From NCBI GenBank assembly GCA_030998225.1, contig JAPYXD010000738.1, positions 1,302,001-1,366,000 on the forward strand: 64,000 bases of DNA, in the 5' to 3' direction. Within the stretch, counting starts at the first letter, position 1. Each line of letters opens with the position of its first letter. The notes under the pieces were generated by a model that worked only from the letters and a program-made list of their open reading frames with translations, was not told where the DNA came from and ran no database searches. This stretch comes from Diplolepis rosae (lineage: Eukaryota; Arthropoda; Insecta; Hymenoptera; Diplolepididae). This document shows positions 53,690 to 64,000 of this stretch, piece after piece. The translations under genes were made by a program, and so were the position numbers.

Positions 53690-54168
53690 TAAATTTGTAT
53701 GTATAATAATTTATTGAACAGAAAATAAATATTTGATAAAGCTTACAATAAGGAACGATACCCAATTCATTACTTATTCCTATACCTCTTAGACTAGAGG
53801 ACAAAAGAGAGAATTGTCGTTTGGTACTTTTATAATTGCAAGCGAGCGGCACAAAGTCTTGCAGGATAATTTGGTTTCGTTTGAGTTTCTGTGAGGTAAC
53901 AAATCGCAAATTGGTGGCACGGCACGTATGAATCGTGAATAGGTGGCAGGGCTCTCTCTCTATCTCCCCCCCCCCACCCTCTCGTTTGCCCAATTCTTCT
54001 GCTAGTTTTCAAATAAATGTAGTTCTAACTACTGACTCCCCCATTTATTTGTCCATAATTTTTATTGTATATTTTATGAACTGTGATCAATAGTCGATTG
54101 CAGATGACCGATCAATCAATTCTGCATTTATGATTTATGATAGCCAATCTATGTTTTTTCTATTGATT
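53690..54168 (-). repeat. repeat family Y, second copy (inverted)
   Basis: Matches parts of 29112-30145: CTTGCAATTATA, GTACCAAACGACAATTCTC, AACTACATTTATTTGAAA on the minus strand. The middle portion is missing relative to the first copy. A run of C is at 53967-53975. A mariner begins at its end. Confidence 0.7.
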
Positions 54169-54169
54169 A

Positions 54170-54955
54170 CTACTGTGGACAAAAACTAAGGTAAATTTTT
54201 TTATAAAATGAAAAATCTTTATTTATTTATCCAAATCAATTTCATCCCCTTCAAAGTAACCCCCTCCCGGTCTAATGCACTTACGCCAACGTTTTTTCCA
54301 ATTGTCGAAACACTTGTTAAAATCGATTTCCGGAATTGCCTTCAAGCCTTCTTCGATTCGGCTTGCATCTCTAGGATCGTTTAAAACGGTGTCCTCGGAG
54401 TGGTCTTTTGAGTTTGGGGAATAGCAAGAAATCACACAGAGCAAAATTAGGCGAATGTAGTGGTTGTGGAACGATATGTGTTCAGTTTTTGGTGAAATGG
54501 TTGCGGAGAACGAGTGCAGTGTGAGACGGCGCATTATCGTGATGCAAAAACCACGAGTTGTCTGCCTAAACTATCTTTTGAAACTTTGTTGAGTGATCCT
54601 TTTGAAATGCCAATAGTGTACCACTTATAAACATTTTTCTGCGACATGTCCAAATCACCGCAGGCCTTCTGCAACATTCTGAACGTTTCCAAAACTAAAA
54701 TTTTACTCCGCAAACAGAATTTAGTGGCACTTCTTTGCTCAACAAATTCAGACATTGTAAAACGCGAAAAAATCACTTTTAGTCCTTTAGAAAACACAAG
54801 CGTAACTATGTAACAAATGATGACATCGACATGAAATTATGCACAGATGTCACGAACAGTAGGACAAACATAAATATAAAAGAGTTTGCCCGAATCGGTT
54901 AGCCCGCGACGTTTAAATTTTAAATTCACCTTAGTTTTTGCCCACACTAGTACAT
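54170..54955 (-). mobile_element. mariner element with both terminal inverted repeats
   Basis: The left end ACTGTGGACAAAAACTAAGG is the inverse of the right end CCTTAGTTTTTGCCCACACT, flanked by TA. Length is about 785 bp against roughly 1.3 kb for a complete mariner, so the middle is deleted. Confidence 0.85.
54223..54797 (-). pseudogene. mariner transposase, internally deleted
   Basis: The N-terminal piece on the minus strand (54534-54797) reads MSEFVEQRSATKFCLRSKIL and VLETFRMLQKACGDLDMSQKN followed by VYKWY, the first helix-turn-helix. The C-terminal piece (54223-54534) ends INKCFDNWKKRWRKCI-like and GGYFEGDEIDLDK. The catalytic DD34D core is absent, and a frameshift separates the parts. 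The same lineage as the relic at 12640. Confidence 0.85.
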
Positions 54956-54989
54956 GTGACTTTGATATAGGTGCTTTAGTTGCTGCAGT

Positions 54990-55560
54990 GGTACGGCTGC
55001 AGTAGTGGTGATTCAGGAGTTCTCATTCACTTTCTGAATCATCACCGAATAGCAATCGGAACGCCTTGCGCTTCGTGGTTTTCCGAGATGCCGATCCCCG
55101 TGATGAGACAGCAGTCCCTATCGGTGAAAAGCGTACTGGGATGTCCAAGACGTCTTCGTTGGTGGTTGGTGTTTTGGCGTCTTGAAGATCCACCTGCTTC
55201 CCAGGGGTTGGAGGTAGACGGTCCAGCGGCAGAGTGACGATCTCCACGAACTGGTTGTAGTAGAGTAGCTTCTCTGGTTCGATGTCTCACTTTGTTAAGT
55301 GGGCGGTTGGTTTCGTCCAATATTGGCAGGAGAGTCTTGGGAGGCAGTGAAACGGCCTCTGGAACGCCTTGCCCCTCTGAATCTGGCCTCCGATTCAAGA
55401 CGTCTAGCTTTTCTTGCCCTATCTTCGGACGTCCATTCCTGGGCGGCATTCCACCCAGGAGTCAGAGCGTCCCGATGATAGTCGCCAGGGCGGTATGCCA
55501 CCCTGGCGACCAGAAACGACGAGAGGAATTCTCTAAGCGTTTCATGAATGTCCACTCACC
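54990..55560 (-). pseudogene. GC-rich coding remnant, unknown (possibly a retroelement gag)
   Basis: Three overlapping minus-strand frames (55295-55555, 55042-55449, 55023-55247) appear to continue each other with frameshifts: an N-terminal REFLSSFLVARVAYRPGDYH, an Arg-rich middle, then a polar region ending LFGDDSESE and a stop. The composition is unlike the AT-rich surroundings. I cannot name a family; a Gypsy- or BEL-type gag is only a guess. Confidence 0.3.
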
Positions 55561-56242
55561 AAGTGGGCCGGGGAGCCCATGCTGCGAGATGTTCGAGAAG
55601 GCCAAGAAGAGAAGTTTTTGTTCTTTCGTATTAAACGGTTAGCTCTTAAACGGGCTGATGGTAGATTGTAGTAAAAGGCAGCATTCGTAAAATAAATGAA
55701 GAGAACTTTATTATGGCTTAGTTGCTAAGGTTCTCTGGAGGTGCTCTCTCATAGGCTCAGTTTCTAATTATCCTAAAATACAAAGTGGCCCGATATTTAT
55801 ACATATTATCCTGAAGTTTACTCGCCAATAAAAATGTTTGTCAAATATGATTGACTAATAGCAAAAATTCGGCGCTCCGATTAAAATCGCCCCTGGTCCG
55901 ATTGACCGATGGAGAAAGAAGGGGCTCGTATGTATTTTACCCTCTCTTGAGTCCATCAGCCAATCGTGGTGACCTGACCGAACGCGCGCTTCATTTTCCT
56001 GGATTCCCGTCTGGCCAAAATGCCTCGACTTATTCCAGGAAAATAAAATATAAAATAAATCAAGGGACCTTGAAATGTGCCTACTGGCTTACATCAACTT
56101 ATTATCGGCAATCAATAAACCGTTATATTTCCGTTTCCGTGGCCTTTTTCGTTCTGAAAATCAGGTAACGCTGCACTAGGCTAAATGTATTGCCTCTCGC
56201 CTAATCACCGAATTTAAGGAACTTCAGGGGTGATTAGTGCTT
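55561..56242. other. unassigned
   Basis: No gene recognised. It may belong to the same element as the LTR-like start at 56243. Confidence 0.35.
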
Positions 56243-56800
56243 GTGTCACGCCCTGTGACCATCGCTATTTATTTATTCATAATACCAAAATATGGAAAAT
56301 TAATAAAAGATTTTAACATAAAACATGCATAAGCAACAGCTATTGAGAAGTATTGATTAGACAAAAATTGAATGTACAAAAATAAAATTGTAATAGAAAG
56401 AGAGATAGTAGTGAACTTATAAATAGAATACATCGTAAACTCTAAACTACCTGTTAACAAGGGAACCCCATCGGAATGTCCTTAGTACACAAGAATATCG
56501 ATCTCACCCTTTGGGATCATCAGTATTCCAGCCCGAAATTGATTTGTGGATTTGGTGCCTACCAGCCAAAGATACCCTATTTGGATTTTGGTGACTACCT
56601 GTCAGAGTTTTAACATATTGTAAAGTGAATTGGAAAGTGTGTACCCCTTCCGGATTATCAGTGGTTCCAGTCTGGATCTGAGTAAGTCCAATTTATTATA
56701 TGACCCCGAGAAGGAAATTTTAATGATTTACTCTCTCTCTCTCTCTCCTATTTTGTACTCATTAAAAATAAAGGTTGATAATTGAGCCCACGGGAAGAAG
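56243..56800 (+). repeat. LTR-like sequence (5' boundary only)
   Basis: TGTCACGCCCTGTGACCAT shares its first bases with the LTRs at 13532 and 4226. A run of (CT)n lies at 56731-56747 and AATAAA near 56768. The right end is not defined. Confidence 0.4.
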
Positions 56801-57425
56801 AACTCGCCGAGCGCTCGAACAAGGGGAAAAGTATTGTCCACTTTCTAAAATTGAAGTAAAAAAAAAAGTTGTAAAAACTCAAGATATAAAAATATGAGCT
56901 GATAGAGCTTGTCAAAATACAACTTTTATTCCTTAAGTATTTTTTAGTCCAACATGATTATTACGAAAAAAAATATAAAAGGTATTTTTTGAATAACCTA
57001 AAATCAATGTTTCAAAAAACATGAATTGCGATTTTTTCGGTAAGTACTGCATGAAATGGATTAAATTTTGCGTATTTTCATTCAGTATTCATTGCTGATG
57101 CCAAATAGTCACTTAAAAACAATAAATACCATCAAAATTTGATAATATTCAATAACAAATCAATACTTGTCATTTCTTTGTTTTTCGCGATTCGGAGTGA
57201 AAAAGTGACGAACAAATTTTATGTTTCGAAAAATATGAAGTGACAATAGTATATTACATTACAAGGGGCGAAACAGAGCGATTGCATGAGTGTTAAGTTT
57301 GCTGCCCGAGTGAAACGAGGGCTGCAATCACACGAAATGCTTTCGCTGTGTTTTGTTTCGAGTAATGTATACTATTTTTCATAGCAACAAATTTCTATGT
57401 CTCCAGTTTACCATGTAATCATAAT
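56801..57425. other. unassigned, 5' side of the CACTA transposase
   Basis: AT-rich, no gene or CACTA terminus identified. Confidence 0.35.
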
Positions 57426-58743
57426 ATGCCCTGCACTGTTCATACCGTTTTCCAATATGTAGAAAATTTGTCAATACCTGTGAAGGAAATTGCGCATTAC
57501 TTTTGTTACCCAGCTATGCATTTACTGAAGTCAAAACAAAATCACTGCAATATTGATATTTGTCATTCTACTGACGTGAAAGTATTTTATGAACTTCCCA
57601 TAGAACGACAGATCAGATTTCTTTTTGAACATTGTGGGTTGGCTGATGTTATTGATAAATACCGAGAAAAGAGATCAAACACGAGAGGAAAAATTTGTGA
57701 TGTAGCTCATGGCACAGAGTATGCAAGAGTGTGGCGTGGTGTTGCAGCGATGTATAAAATAACATTAATTTTAAATGCAGATGGAGTTCAGCCTCACAAA
57801 AGCTCTGCTGCTAAGATGTGGCCGTTGATGTTCACGATAATAGAAGTTCCTCCTGTTCTTCGCTCATCGTTTCTCATTGTCTGGGGCATTTCGTTTGATA
57901 AGAAATTGAAACCGAATATGAATATGTTCCTTGAACCGTTTGTGCCATCCCTATCTAAAATACACGATGCAGGTGGGGTTATTTGGAAGCACCCTGACAG
58001 CGGACTTCAACTACAGAGCCCTGTTAAAGCTTCACTAATAGTAGCTGATGATCCAGCTAGAGCTGCTGTGTTAAACATGCAAGAACACAATGCAAAATAT
58101 GCCGGCAACACTTGTGAGCAAAAAAGCAACAAATTGCCGGCCTCACTTGTTGTTGAAGGTGAGTAAAGAAAGAGACGGCTGAGATGGTTCATTTGCAAGG
58201 AGAATCCAGCACCGTTAAGAACTCATGACAGCATCATGAATCAAGGAATATTTGTATTAAGGCATGGACTTGATAGTAAGAGAGGGATTAAAGGATTGAC
58301 AATTACTCGCGAATTACCTGGCCGTGACTTGTGCAATATTGTCTTGGCTGAGTACATGCACTCTGTTTTGAAAGGAGTGGTGTTGCAATTTTGCACTATG
58401 TGGTTTTATGTAAGAGGGAACTCGAACATTGGCAATCACTTGACTGAAATCAACCATTTTCTATGTCAAGATATTCACCCCCCAGATTATCTTACTAGGT
58501 TACCACGGTCAGTATAGTTTTTCAGTTACTTTAAGGCAAATGAGCTGCGTTCTCTCTCACTTTACTATTCACTTATTATTGCCTCTCAATTCATGTCAAG
58601 TAAGTTTGTACAGCATTGGCTATTGCTTGTGGAGGCTATATACCTATCGCTTCAAGATGAAATATCAGAGGAGGATCTTGAAGCAGCTGATGCCATGCTC
58701 AGGATATTTTTAACGGAAGTAGGGCCATTGTATGGTGATGAAC

Positions 58744-58756
58744 AATATACATATAA
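58744..58756 (+). repeat. target-site duplication of the insertion in the CACTA gene, left
   Basis: AATATACATATAA recurs as AATATACATACAA at 59296-59308, and the protein reads YTYN across the restored junction. Confidence 0.75.
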
Positions 58757-59295
58757 ATTGAAGGAATTTTTCTGTGAAAAAAGGTATGCTTCCACTCCGC
58801 TGGGTATCGAGCCCAGGTCCTTTCGATTGCCGGTCGAATGCTCTGTCATCTGAGCTACGGAGGTTCCACAACTTTTCTCACAGAAACTTGTTAACGCCAA
58901 CTTGGCTACGGATAAACCGGAAACTATTTTCTGATTTTTCTAAATCATTACAGTCGATTATGTCGATCATTAGAAGAGTGTATCACTGTACGTGATAACG
59001 GAACACTACTATATCGACCTTATCAACCTATGATTCAGAATTAATTTAACGTTATTTAAAACTAGATACCCAGCTCGAGCACCTAGCTCGATACCCAGCG
59101 GAATGGAAGCGTTCCTTTTTTCACAGAAAAATTTCTTCAATTTATATTGGAAAATACCATCTAGTTTTAAATAACGTTGAATTAATTCTGAATCATAGGT
59201 TGATAAGGTCGATATAGTAGAGTTCCGTTATCACGTACAGTGATACACTCTTCTAATGATCGACATAATCGACTGAAATGATTTAGAAAAATCAG
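58757..59295 (-). mobile_element. tRNA-like insertion with interleaved inverted repeats
   Basis: The insert of about 540 bp holds a tRNA-like region, a 44-bp segment (58768-58812) whose inverse is at 59090-59143, and a roughly 136-bp segment (58930-59065) whose inverse is at 59160-59297. The two inverted pairs interleave (A, B, A', B'). It is bounded by a 13-bp target duplication. It could be a SINE that suffered an internal inversion, or two head-to-head copies. Confidence 0.65.
58787..58866 (-). tRNA. tRNA-like sequence (pseudo-tRNA or SINE head)
   Basis: On the minus strand are a D-arm with A-box-like TAGCTCAGATGA (58846-58857), an anticodon-arm TTCGA/TCGAA with loop CCGGCAA (anticodon position GGC, Ala-type), and a T-arm CTGGGCTCGATACCCAG (B box; 58799-58815). 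The acceptor stem pairs poorly and position 33 is C instead of U. It is therefore not a functional tRNA and is more likely tRNA-derived repeat sequence. Confidence 0.6.
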
Positions 59296-59958
59296 AATAT
59301 ACATACAATGTCCATCAACTCACTCATCTTGTGCTATATGTTAGACGTTGGGGCAACGTCAGCCTTTCCTTTCGAAAGCTTTAATGGAATACTTGGTAAT
59401 ATGATTCATGGATCGAATAATGAGGGTAAGGAGCTCCTGAAACAAATATTCCTTGCACAAGGTGTCCAAATGTTGAGGAATGTTGTGTACAAAAGAAGAT
59501 ACACTCAATTTACTGGCATCACAGCTTTGGGGAAACCGCTTTCTCGTTGCCTTTCTCCCGCTGAAGCTCTTTGTCTGAAGAAAATTGATTTAAGAAAGTT
59601 CCAAGTGTTTGGTAGGGTTTCCATTGGGAAAGAGTTATTTTCATGCCTGGAATATGACAAAAAAAAGAAGAGATCTAATTCCTGGTTTGAATTTTCTCAT
59701 GCTGGTCGGAAACATTATGGCCGTATAGTTTTTTTCCTTCAATCTGGAGATCAGACACTTACTCTTGTGTTAGTGCTTAGAGTTGCTGATGCTAATTTCT
59801 TCTTTCACAAAGCTTCACAAACTCGTGTTAAGCATACAATACCTGTTGAGCACACTAAAGAATTTAAAGTGTGCAATGTGTGTGAACTAAATCAAAAGTT
59901 AATTCAAGTAGGGGATTATTTATGTGTGCGTCCAAATGCTGTAGAGCGGAATTTATGA

Positions 59959-60174
59959 GACATGCTATTTCAAACTTTGTAATCAGATGTGACATGTCGA
60001 CATGAATAAAAAAGAAAAAAAGTGAATGTTTTCCTCTTTCTGTAGCGTTGGCATTCCAATTTGTGATCATCGATCACCAGTTGTGTAGTGATGTTCTTTT
60101 GTTCTTGAAAACGAAGACCTGTGACGTATAGTTCTTTCATGGGACAACGTTAAAACATTTTAGTTTTTGTATAA
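59959..60174 (+). other. 3' untranslated region of the CACTA transposase
   Basis: AATAAA at about 60005 may be the polyadenylation signal. Confidence 0.45.
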
Positions 60175-60950
60175 ATTTGCATCATATAAGGCCTGAGCCA
60201 TATACAAGGCGGATACATCATATATGACAACAACTTGATGTCATAAGAGAAAAAGCTTCATATATGCTACACCCGCCTCACATATGACTCTGTTCTTATG
60301 CGAATTGGCTTTATACAGGACTGAATAGCTTCTTATATGAACTGAAACACATACGAAGAAGGTGAATCATATAAGAAGCTACTCAATCTCATATGATGAA
60401 ACCTACTTCATATAAGATTCAACAGATTCATATATGATTAACCCGCCTCGTATTCGACTCGGGTCTTATATGAAATGGCTTCATATAGGACTGGGTAACT
60501 TCTTATATGAACTGAATCATATACGAAGCCAGTAGATCTTATATGAAGCCCCTTTATCTCATATGATGAAACCTACTTCATATAAGATTCAACAGATTCA
60601 TATATGATTAACCCGCCTCGTATTCGACTCGGGTCTTATATGAAATGGCTTCATATAGGACTGGGTAACTTCTTATATGAACTGAATCATATACGAAGCG
60701 GGTGAATCTTATATGAAGCTACTTCGTCTGATATGATGAAACCTATTTCATATAAGAATGAGTAGCTTCATATATGACGTAAGTCATATACGAGGTGCGT
60801 GAATTATATATGAAGTCTCTAGTCTTATATGATGTGCCTTCCGTCCATATATGTAACATATATGAGGAAAAAGGATTCATATATGGTATCAAACCAGATA
60901 TATATGGATTATATATGATGCATATATGTTACATATATGAACCGTTTTCC
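60175..60950 (+). repeat. CACTA subterminal repeats
   Basis: Dozens of short direct and inverted copies of CATATATGA / TCTTATATGAA units are present, a known feature of CACTA ends where the transposase binds. A roughly 182-bp block (60385-60540) is repeated at about 60567-60720. It ends abruptly at R1-type sequence near 60955 without a recognisable TAGTG terminus. Confidence 0.75.
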
Positions 60951-60954
60951 GCGG

Positions 60955-61330
60955 ACCCGCCACCTCCACCCAAACGAACACCGCGTCCGACTCCAGGAAA
61001 TCTCCGACGCTCAAATCAGGGCTACAAACAAGTATGCCGGCCCTCTCGATGCGTCCTGAAACCAAGAAGAGTTCTCAGACCATTTGTACTGCTCACTAAG
61101 GAGCAGTACATCGCCCCCCTCCCCTCTCCTGGCAGTCTGCATCAGGAGGGCTTGGGCATCGTTCCCCCTTCCGAGGATGAGTTGCAGGAACTTCAATTCC
61201 TGTCTCTCTACCTCCGAAGCTCTTCCCAAAAGACCGGGCAGGAGCCGCCACCAGAGACATGGTGTCTAAACAAGTCAGGCACCTTGGCGTTGCCTTGCAG
61301 CTCTAGGCCAAGTGTCCCATGGCACCGCAT
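60955..61330 (-). pseudogene. R1-clade ORF2 endonuclease N-terminus
   Basis: The minus strand reads LKFLQLILGRGNDAQALLMQ, DVLLLSEQYKWSENSSWFQD and, in another frame, PDLSVGDFLESDAVFVWVEV. This matches the start of the APE-type endonuclease of R1-clade elements (the Asn of the first motif is changed to Ile: LQLIL instead of LQLNL). It is cut off at 60955 by the CACTA repeats, which is unexpected for a LINE 3' side and indicates later insertion or rearrangement. Confidence 0.8.
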
Positions 61331-61908
61331 CTTCAACAGGCGTTCTTCCTGTCAGAGTTGCAGCAGCCCCGGGACACATGGCCGTAGCCAAGGCACCTGA
61401 AGCATCGGACGACTACCGCGTGCTCGCGGATGAGGCACGCAACCCACCCGATCTTGACCTTACCCAGCTGAAGCAAACAAGTAGCGTCTGCCTCAGCTAG
61501 CCGGATCACTGCGGTCTTCACCCCACCAAAGCGGGTGAAGAGCCTGCAGGACCCGTCAAGTACCGGTCTGCCCAGTGCCAAGCACAAGACAGACATGACG
61601 TCTTCTTTCTCGACTGTCTCGTCAAGGACCCTAATTTCGAAGGACCTCGTTGAGACCACGGCCGAAATTTCCGCCCTCTTCCCGACCGCACGATCAAGCT
61701 CCTCGCGGAAGGCCAAATCGTCTCCCAGAGATGCCACGCGTAGTCTCCGGAAGATCCCCATCTTTTTCGAGGCAGGGTGGGATTCCAGTCTCTTTTGAAT
61801 TTCCACCCCGCTTTCTAGTAGGCACTTGTGGGTGTTGAGCGTACCGCTCAACACCTCAGTTGCCTCATTTAACGAATCTTTTACGAAGCCAGGGTTATTC
61901 CTCAGCAT
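61331..61908 (-). pseudogene. R1-clade ORF1 (gag-like) fragment
   Basis: The minus-strand open frame of 191 codons has a conserved central region (DETVEKEDVMSVLCLALG, CRLFTRFGGVKTAVIRLAEA, KVKIGWVACLIREHAVVVRC) and the first CCHC knuckle CFRCLGYGHVSRGC. The rest of the knuckle cluster is frameshifted just before ORF2. Distinct from the ORF1 at 17938, so it is a second R1-type lineage. Confidence 0.85.
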
Positions 61909-62626
61909 ACCCTGTTAGATAACGCTGAGGGCCCTGGCTAACCTTTCCATCTTTTCATTTTTCTCATTCAGGAGCTGAAGGATTCCTTCCATCCCTCAGC
62001 TCCAGAAGAAGCACCCAAGTCCATTTTCTCTACAGTTTTTAATTTTAATTCCATAAATCTTTTCACCAGCGCATCATGCGTAGAGGAGCGGGTTGGAATA
62101 GTTGGGAACGGATGTACCCTCGGACCGAAGTCCTACCCCAGTTCCCTGAGGCCCAAACTCCGCTTAGCCGGTCCCGGAATGTGCGGACAGACTGAACTCG
62201 CTCGAAGCAACACAGGCTCCGACACCTGTGTTCAATACACACTACCTGATCAAGGTCCTGAAGGGGCTGGCTCCTGATCCCGCACGGCACACCACCTCGG
62301 CAGAGCTAAGCTCACATCAACCTCGCCACCTCGTGGACCAGGGAAGACACCACTCGGTGACGAAGCGCTCCCAGTGGGATGCCATACGGAAACGATCGTT
62401 TGGACTGTTCTTGGTCACAGACTGCGGAGGCTTTGCAGTGTCCCCCAGGAGGTTCCATACACAAATTCGTTCTGCACTACATTCAAGAGAGAGCCCGTTC
62501 ATAGGTTCTTCTCTGACATTCGAAGGACACATATCACAGTCATGCGGCGCTGACATTCATTCAGTTCACTCATTCCTCGCAGGCACTCGCAGACTCTTTC
62601 GCAGCGCGGAACGGTTGCACAAATGA
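61909..62626 (-). mobile_element. 5' part of the R1-clade LINE (ORF1 start and 5' UTR)
   Basis: GC-rich sequence upstream of ORF1 on the minus strand, with a stop-broken ORF1 N-terminus at 61909-62050. The border with Gypsy protease sequence is near 62626. Open frames here on either strand are not recognisable. Confidence 0.5.
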
Positions 62627-63300
62627 GGGCTTAAATGAAAAATTAAATGCACCTAGTTTAGTTGAAAGCAAAACTGAAAAAGTCAATTTAAGCACAAGTA
62701 ATACAATTCCTCATTTAATTTTATCAGCTGAAGGATTAAAAAACCCCATACACATGTTTATAGATACAGGTGCTGGATCAAATTTAATTCAACAACAAGC
62801 ATTCAAAACAAACGTGAAAATAAATGAATTTGAACGCCTAAAACTAACAGGTTTAAATGAACATCCTGTATTTAAACTTGGCCAAATAACGATCAATATT
62901 TTCGGTTACTTGACCACCCTCAATATAATACCGAACGAAGTACCTATAGAAAATGATGGTAAATTAGGTACATAATTTTTTAGAAACAATAACGCAAAAA
63001 TAAATTATGCGGAAAAACAACTTGAAATAAATAATGAAGTTTATCCCTTTGAAATGCAAGCAACTATATTGGTTCCAGCAAGAAAAATTTCAGGTTTTTA
63101 TGTGCGAATAAAAAACAGTGAAGAAAAACAGGGATTCATTCCACAATTACACCTATGCAACGGAGTTTATTTAGTAAATGCAATTGTTTCTAATAATAAC
63201 AACAAAGCATAGATGAAAATATTTAATACAAATACACAACCTCAAAAGTTAACCATATAAACTGTTGAATTGGTCGATTTTGAAGAAGTGGCAATATATG
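62627..63300 (+). pseudogene. Gypsy protease region, third copy
   Basis: The plus strand reads SNTIPHLILSAEGLKNPIHM, then FIDTGAGSNLIQQQAF (DTGA active-site motif at about 62760), LNEHPVFKLGQITINIFGYL and NIIPNEVPIENDGKLGT, a stop, then NHCYPF-equivalent NNEVYPFEMQA and LVPARKISGFYVRIKNSEEK. A clear homologue of copies A and B but about as different from them as a separate family. The left border meets an R1-type LINE, and the right part decays near 63300. Confidence 0.85.
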
Positions 63301-64000
63301 AAGAAAAGCAAACTGACACATGCCACCCTTTTATCGGATCCCAGCAAGACTCCTCGTATAATGGATGAGCAAGGGAGTCCCCAAAATTTTGATTACGTTA
63401 TGATGCCAACGGAGGGGAAGGAGACTGGAGCAACAACCACTGACGACTCAAATCTCGAAATTTTACCAGGAGTGTGGACGTTGGGGTACTGAGGGCTCCT
63501 CGTCAATACGCTCCTGCGATACCTCTGCACAAGATCGTAGCAGAAGTGGACCGTCAGCCAATCAGCGCGCCGGACCAGCGGTAAGGGAAGCGACAGGAAG
63601 GCAGGAGTGACCGGCAAGTGTCAGCATCGTCCTATTTCGTCCGCAGCCTTTGAGGAAGCCAGCTCCTTCGCCGCAGCGCATCGCATCTTTAGTTTTGTGC
63701 AAATTACAATGTGTATTTCCTTGTTTTTTGGACTCCTAAAGATTGTAACGACCCGGAGACAACGAGGCCATCGCCCTCAGTCTGCTGTTTCGGCATTGTT
63801 GCCTTCTGTAAGGTGAGGCCACATTATCTTATCCTCTCCAGGGACCCTACCGACACGTGGCTACCGTTTTGTTGTAGTTGGCTTTTAGATTAATAATTTG
63901 ACACGTGTCAGGGCGGATTCCTGGATTTTAGTGACTTTCCTTTCTTTTTTATTGTGTTAGTTCGTTCTATCTTAGCTTAACCTGGCAAATACTCTTCATT
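63301..64000. other. unassigned GC-richer end of window
   Basis: No gene recognised. It could be an LTR or leader region, but no repeat partner is present in the window. Confidence 0.35.

Larger units (their letters stand above)
57426..59958 (+). pseudogene. CACTA (EnSpm) transposase, interrupted
   Basis: In one frame to the insertion at 58757 the protein shows: a basic N-terminus; a region with HGTEYARVWRG; the Tnp2-type core ITLILNADGVQPHKSSAAKM, WPLMFTIIEVPPVLRSSFL and KPNMNMFLEPFV (57770-57950); then LAEYMHSVLKGVV (58348-58385) and the DUF4218-like EISEEDLEAADAMLRIF and VGPLYGDEQYTY. After the insertion the frame resumes with VSAFPFESFNGILGNMIHGS and runs to a stop at 59956-59958. Two in-frame stops (TAA at 58164, TAG at 58515) and the roughly 540-bp insertion inactivate it. 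The core Asp and Glu residues are visible. Confidence 0.85.

Noticed and set aside
58164..58173. intron donor (GTGAGTAAAG) at the first stop of the CACTA gene
   Set aside because: The same frame continues with conserved sequence right after the stop, so a nonsense mutation is simpler than an intron.
60795..61400. 201-codon plus-strand frame
   Set aside because: It spans CACTA repeats and the antisense of the R1-type ORF1/ORF2; not a gene.
62228..62626. 132-codon plus-strand frame
   Set aside because: Antisense of the R1-type 5' region; no motif.

Overview
This is eukaryotic DNA, almost certainly from an arthropod and most likely an insect. The evidence is an AT-rich composition, mariner transposases of insect-type subfamilies, R1-clade LINEs, Gypsy/errantivirus-like LTR elements with Env, and a Penelope-like element. 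I cannot name the order from sequence alone. I found no convincing single-copy host gene, rRNA or functional tRNA. The whole window reads as a graveyard of nested transposable elements, most of them in two copies in opposite orientation.

Layout. 0-5 kb: the 3' third of an LTR retroelement on the plus strand. In order it holds an Env C-terminus, two related Cys-rich small ORFs, an inserted AT-rich repeat, a double-stranded-RNA-binding-domain (dsRBD)/zinc-knuckle gene, a polypurine tract and a 763-bp LTR. 6-7.5 kb: a decayed inverted copy of the Env/Cys-rich block. 7.8-9.5 kb: a long-TIR element. 10-11.8 kb: a truncated R1-clade LINE with a clear target-site duplication. 12.2-21.4 kb: Gypsy copy A on the minus strand, riddled with insertions (mariner, solo LTR, palindromic MITE, R1-type LINE, two copies of a GC-rich MITE). 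22.8-27.9 kb: mariner relics and an errantivirus-like integrase/Env remnant. 28.8-30.1 kb: an LTR-like repeat.

31.0-45.3 kb: a Penelope-like element with about 3-4 kb inverted terminal arms made of tandem repeats. Its RT core is replaced by about 5.6 kb that includes a hAT-like transposon with 317-bp TIRs and a 531-aa open transposase. 46.4-50.2 kb: Gypsy copy B on the plus strand, sharing several nested insertions with copy A. 51.8-55 kb: further repeat copies and a mariner with both TIRs. 57.4-60.95 kb: a CACTA (EnSpm) transposase interrupted by a tRNA-like insertion, then subterminal repeats. 60.95-62.6 kb: an R1-type LINE fragment (minus) lying in another Gypsy fragment (62.6-63.3 kb).

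The most unusual material is the 3' gene cluster at 0.8-4 kb. Each of its three accessory ORFs starts a few bases after a splice-acceptor-like sequence, and one encodes a dsRBD joined to a CCHC knuckle. This suggests a complex insect retrovirus-like element with spliced accessory genes and a candidate RNA-silencing antagonist. The second highlight is the inverted-arm Penelope composite.
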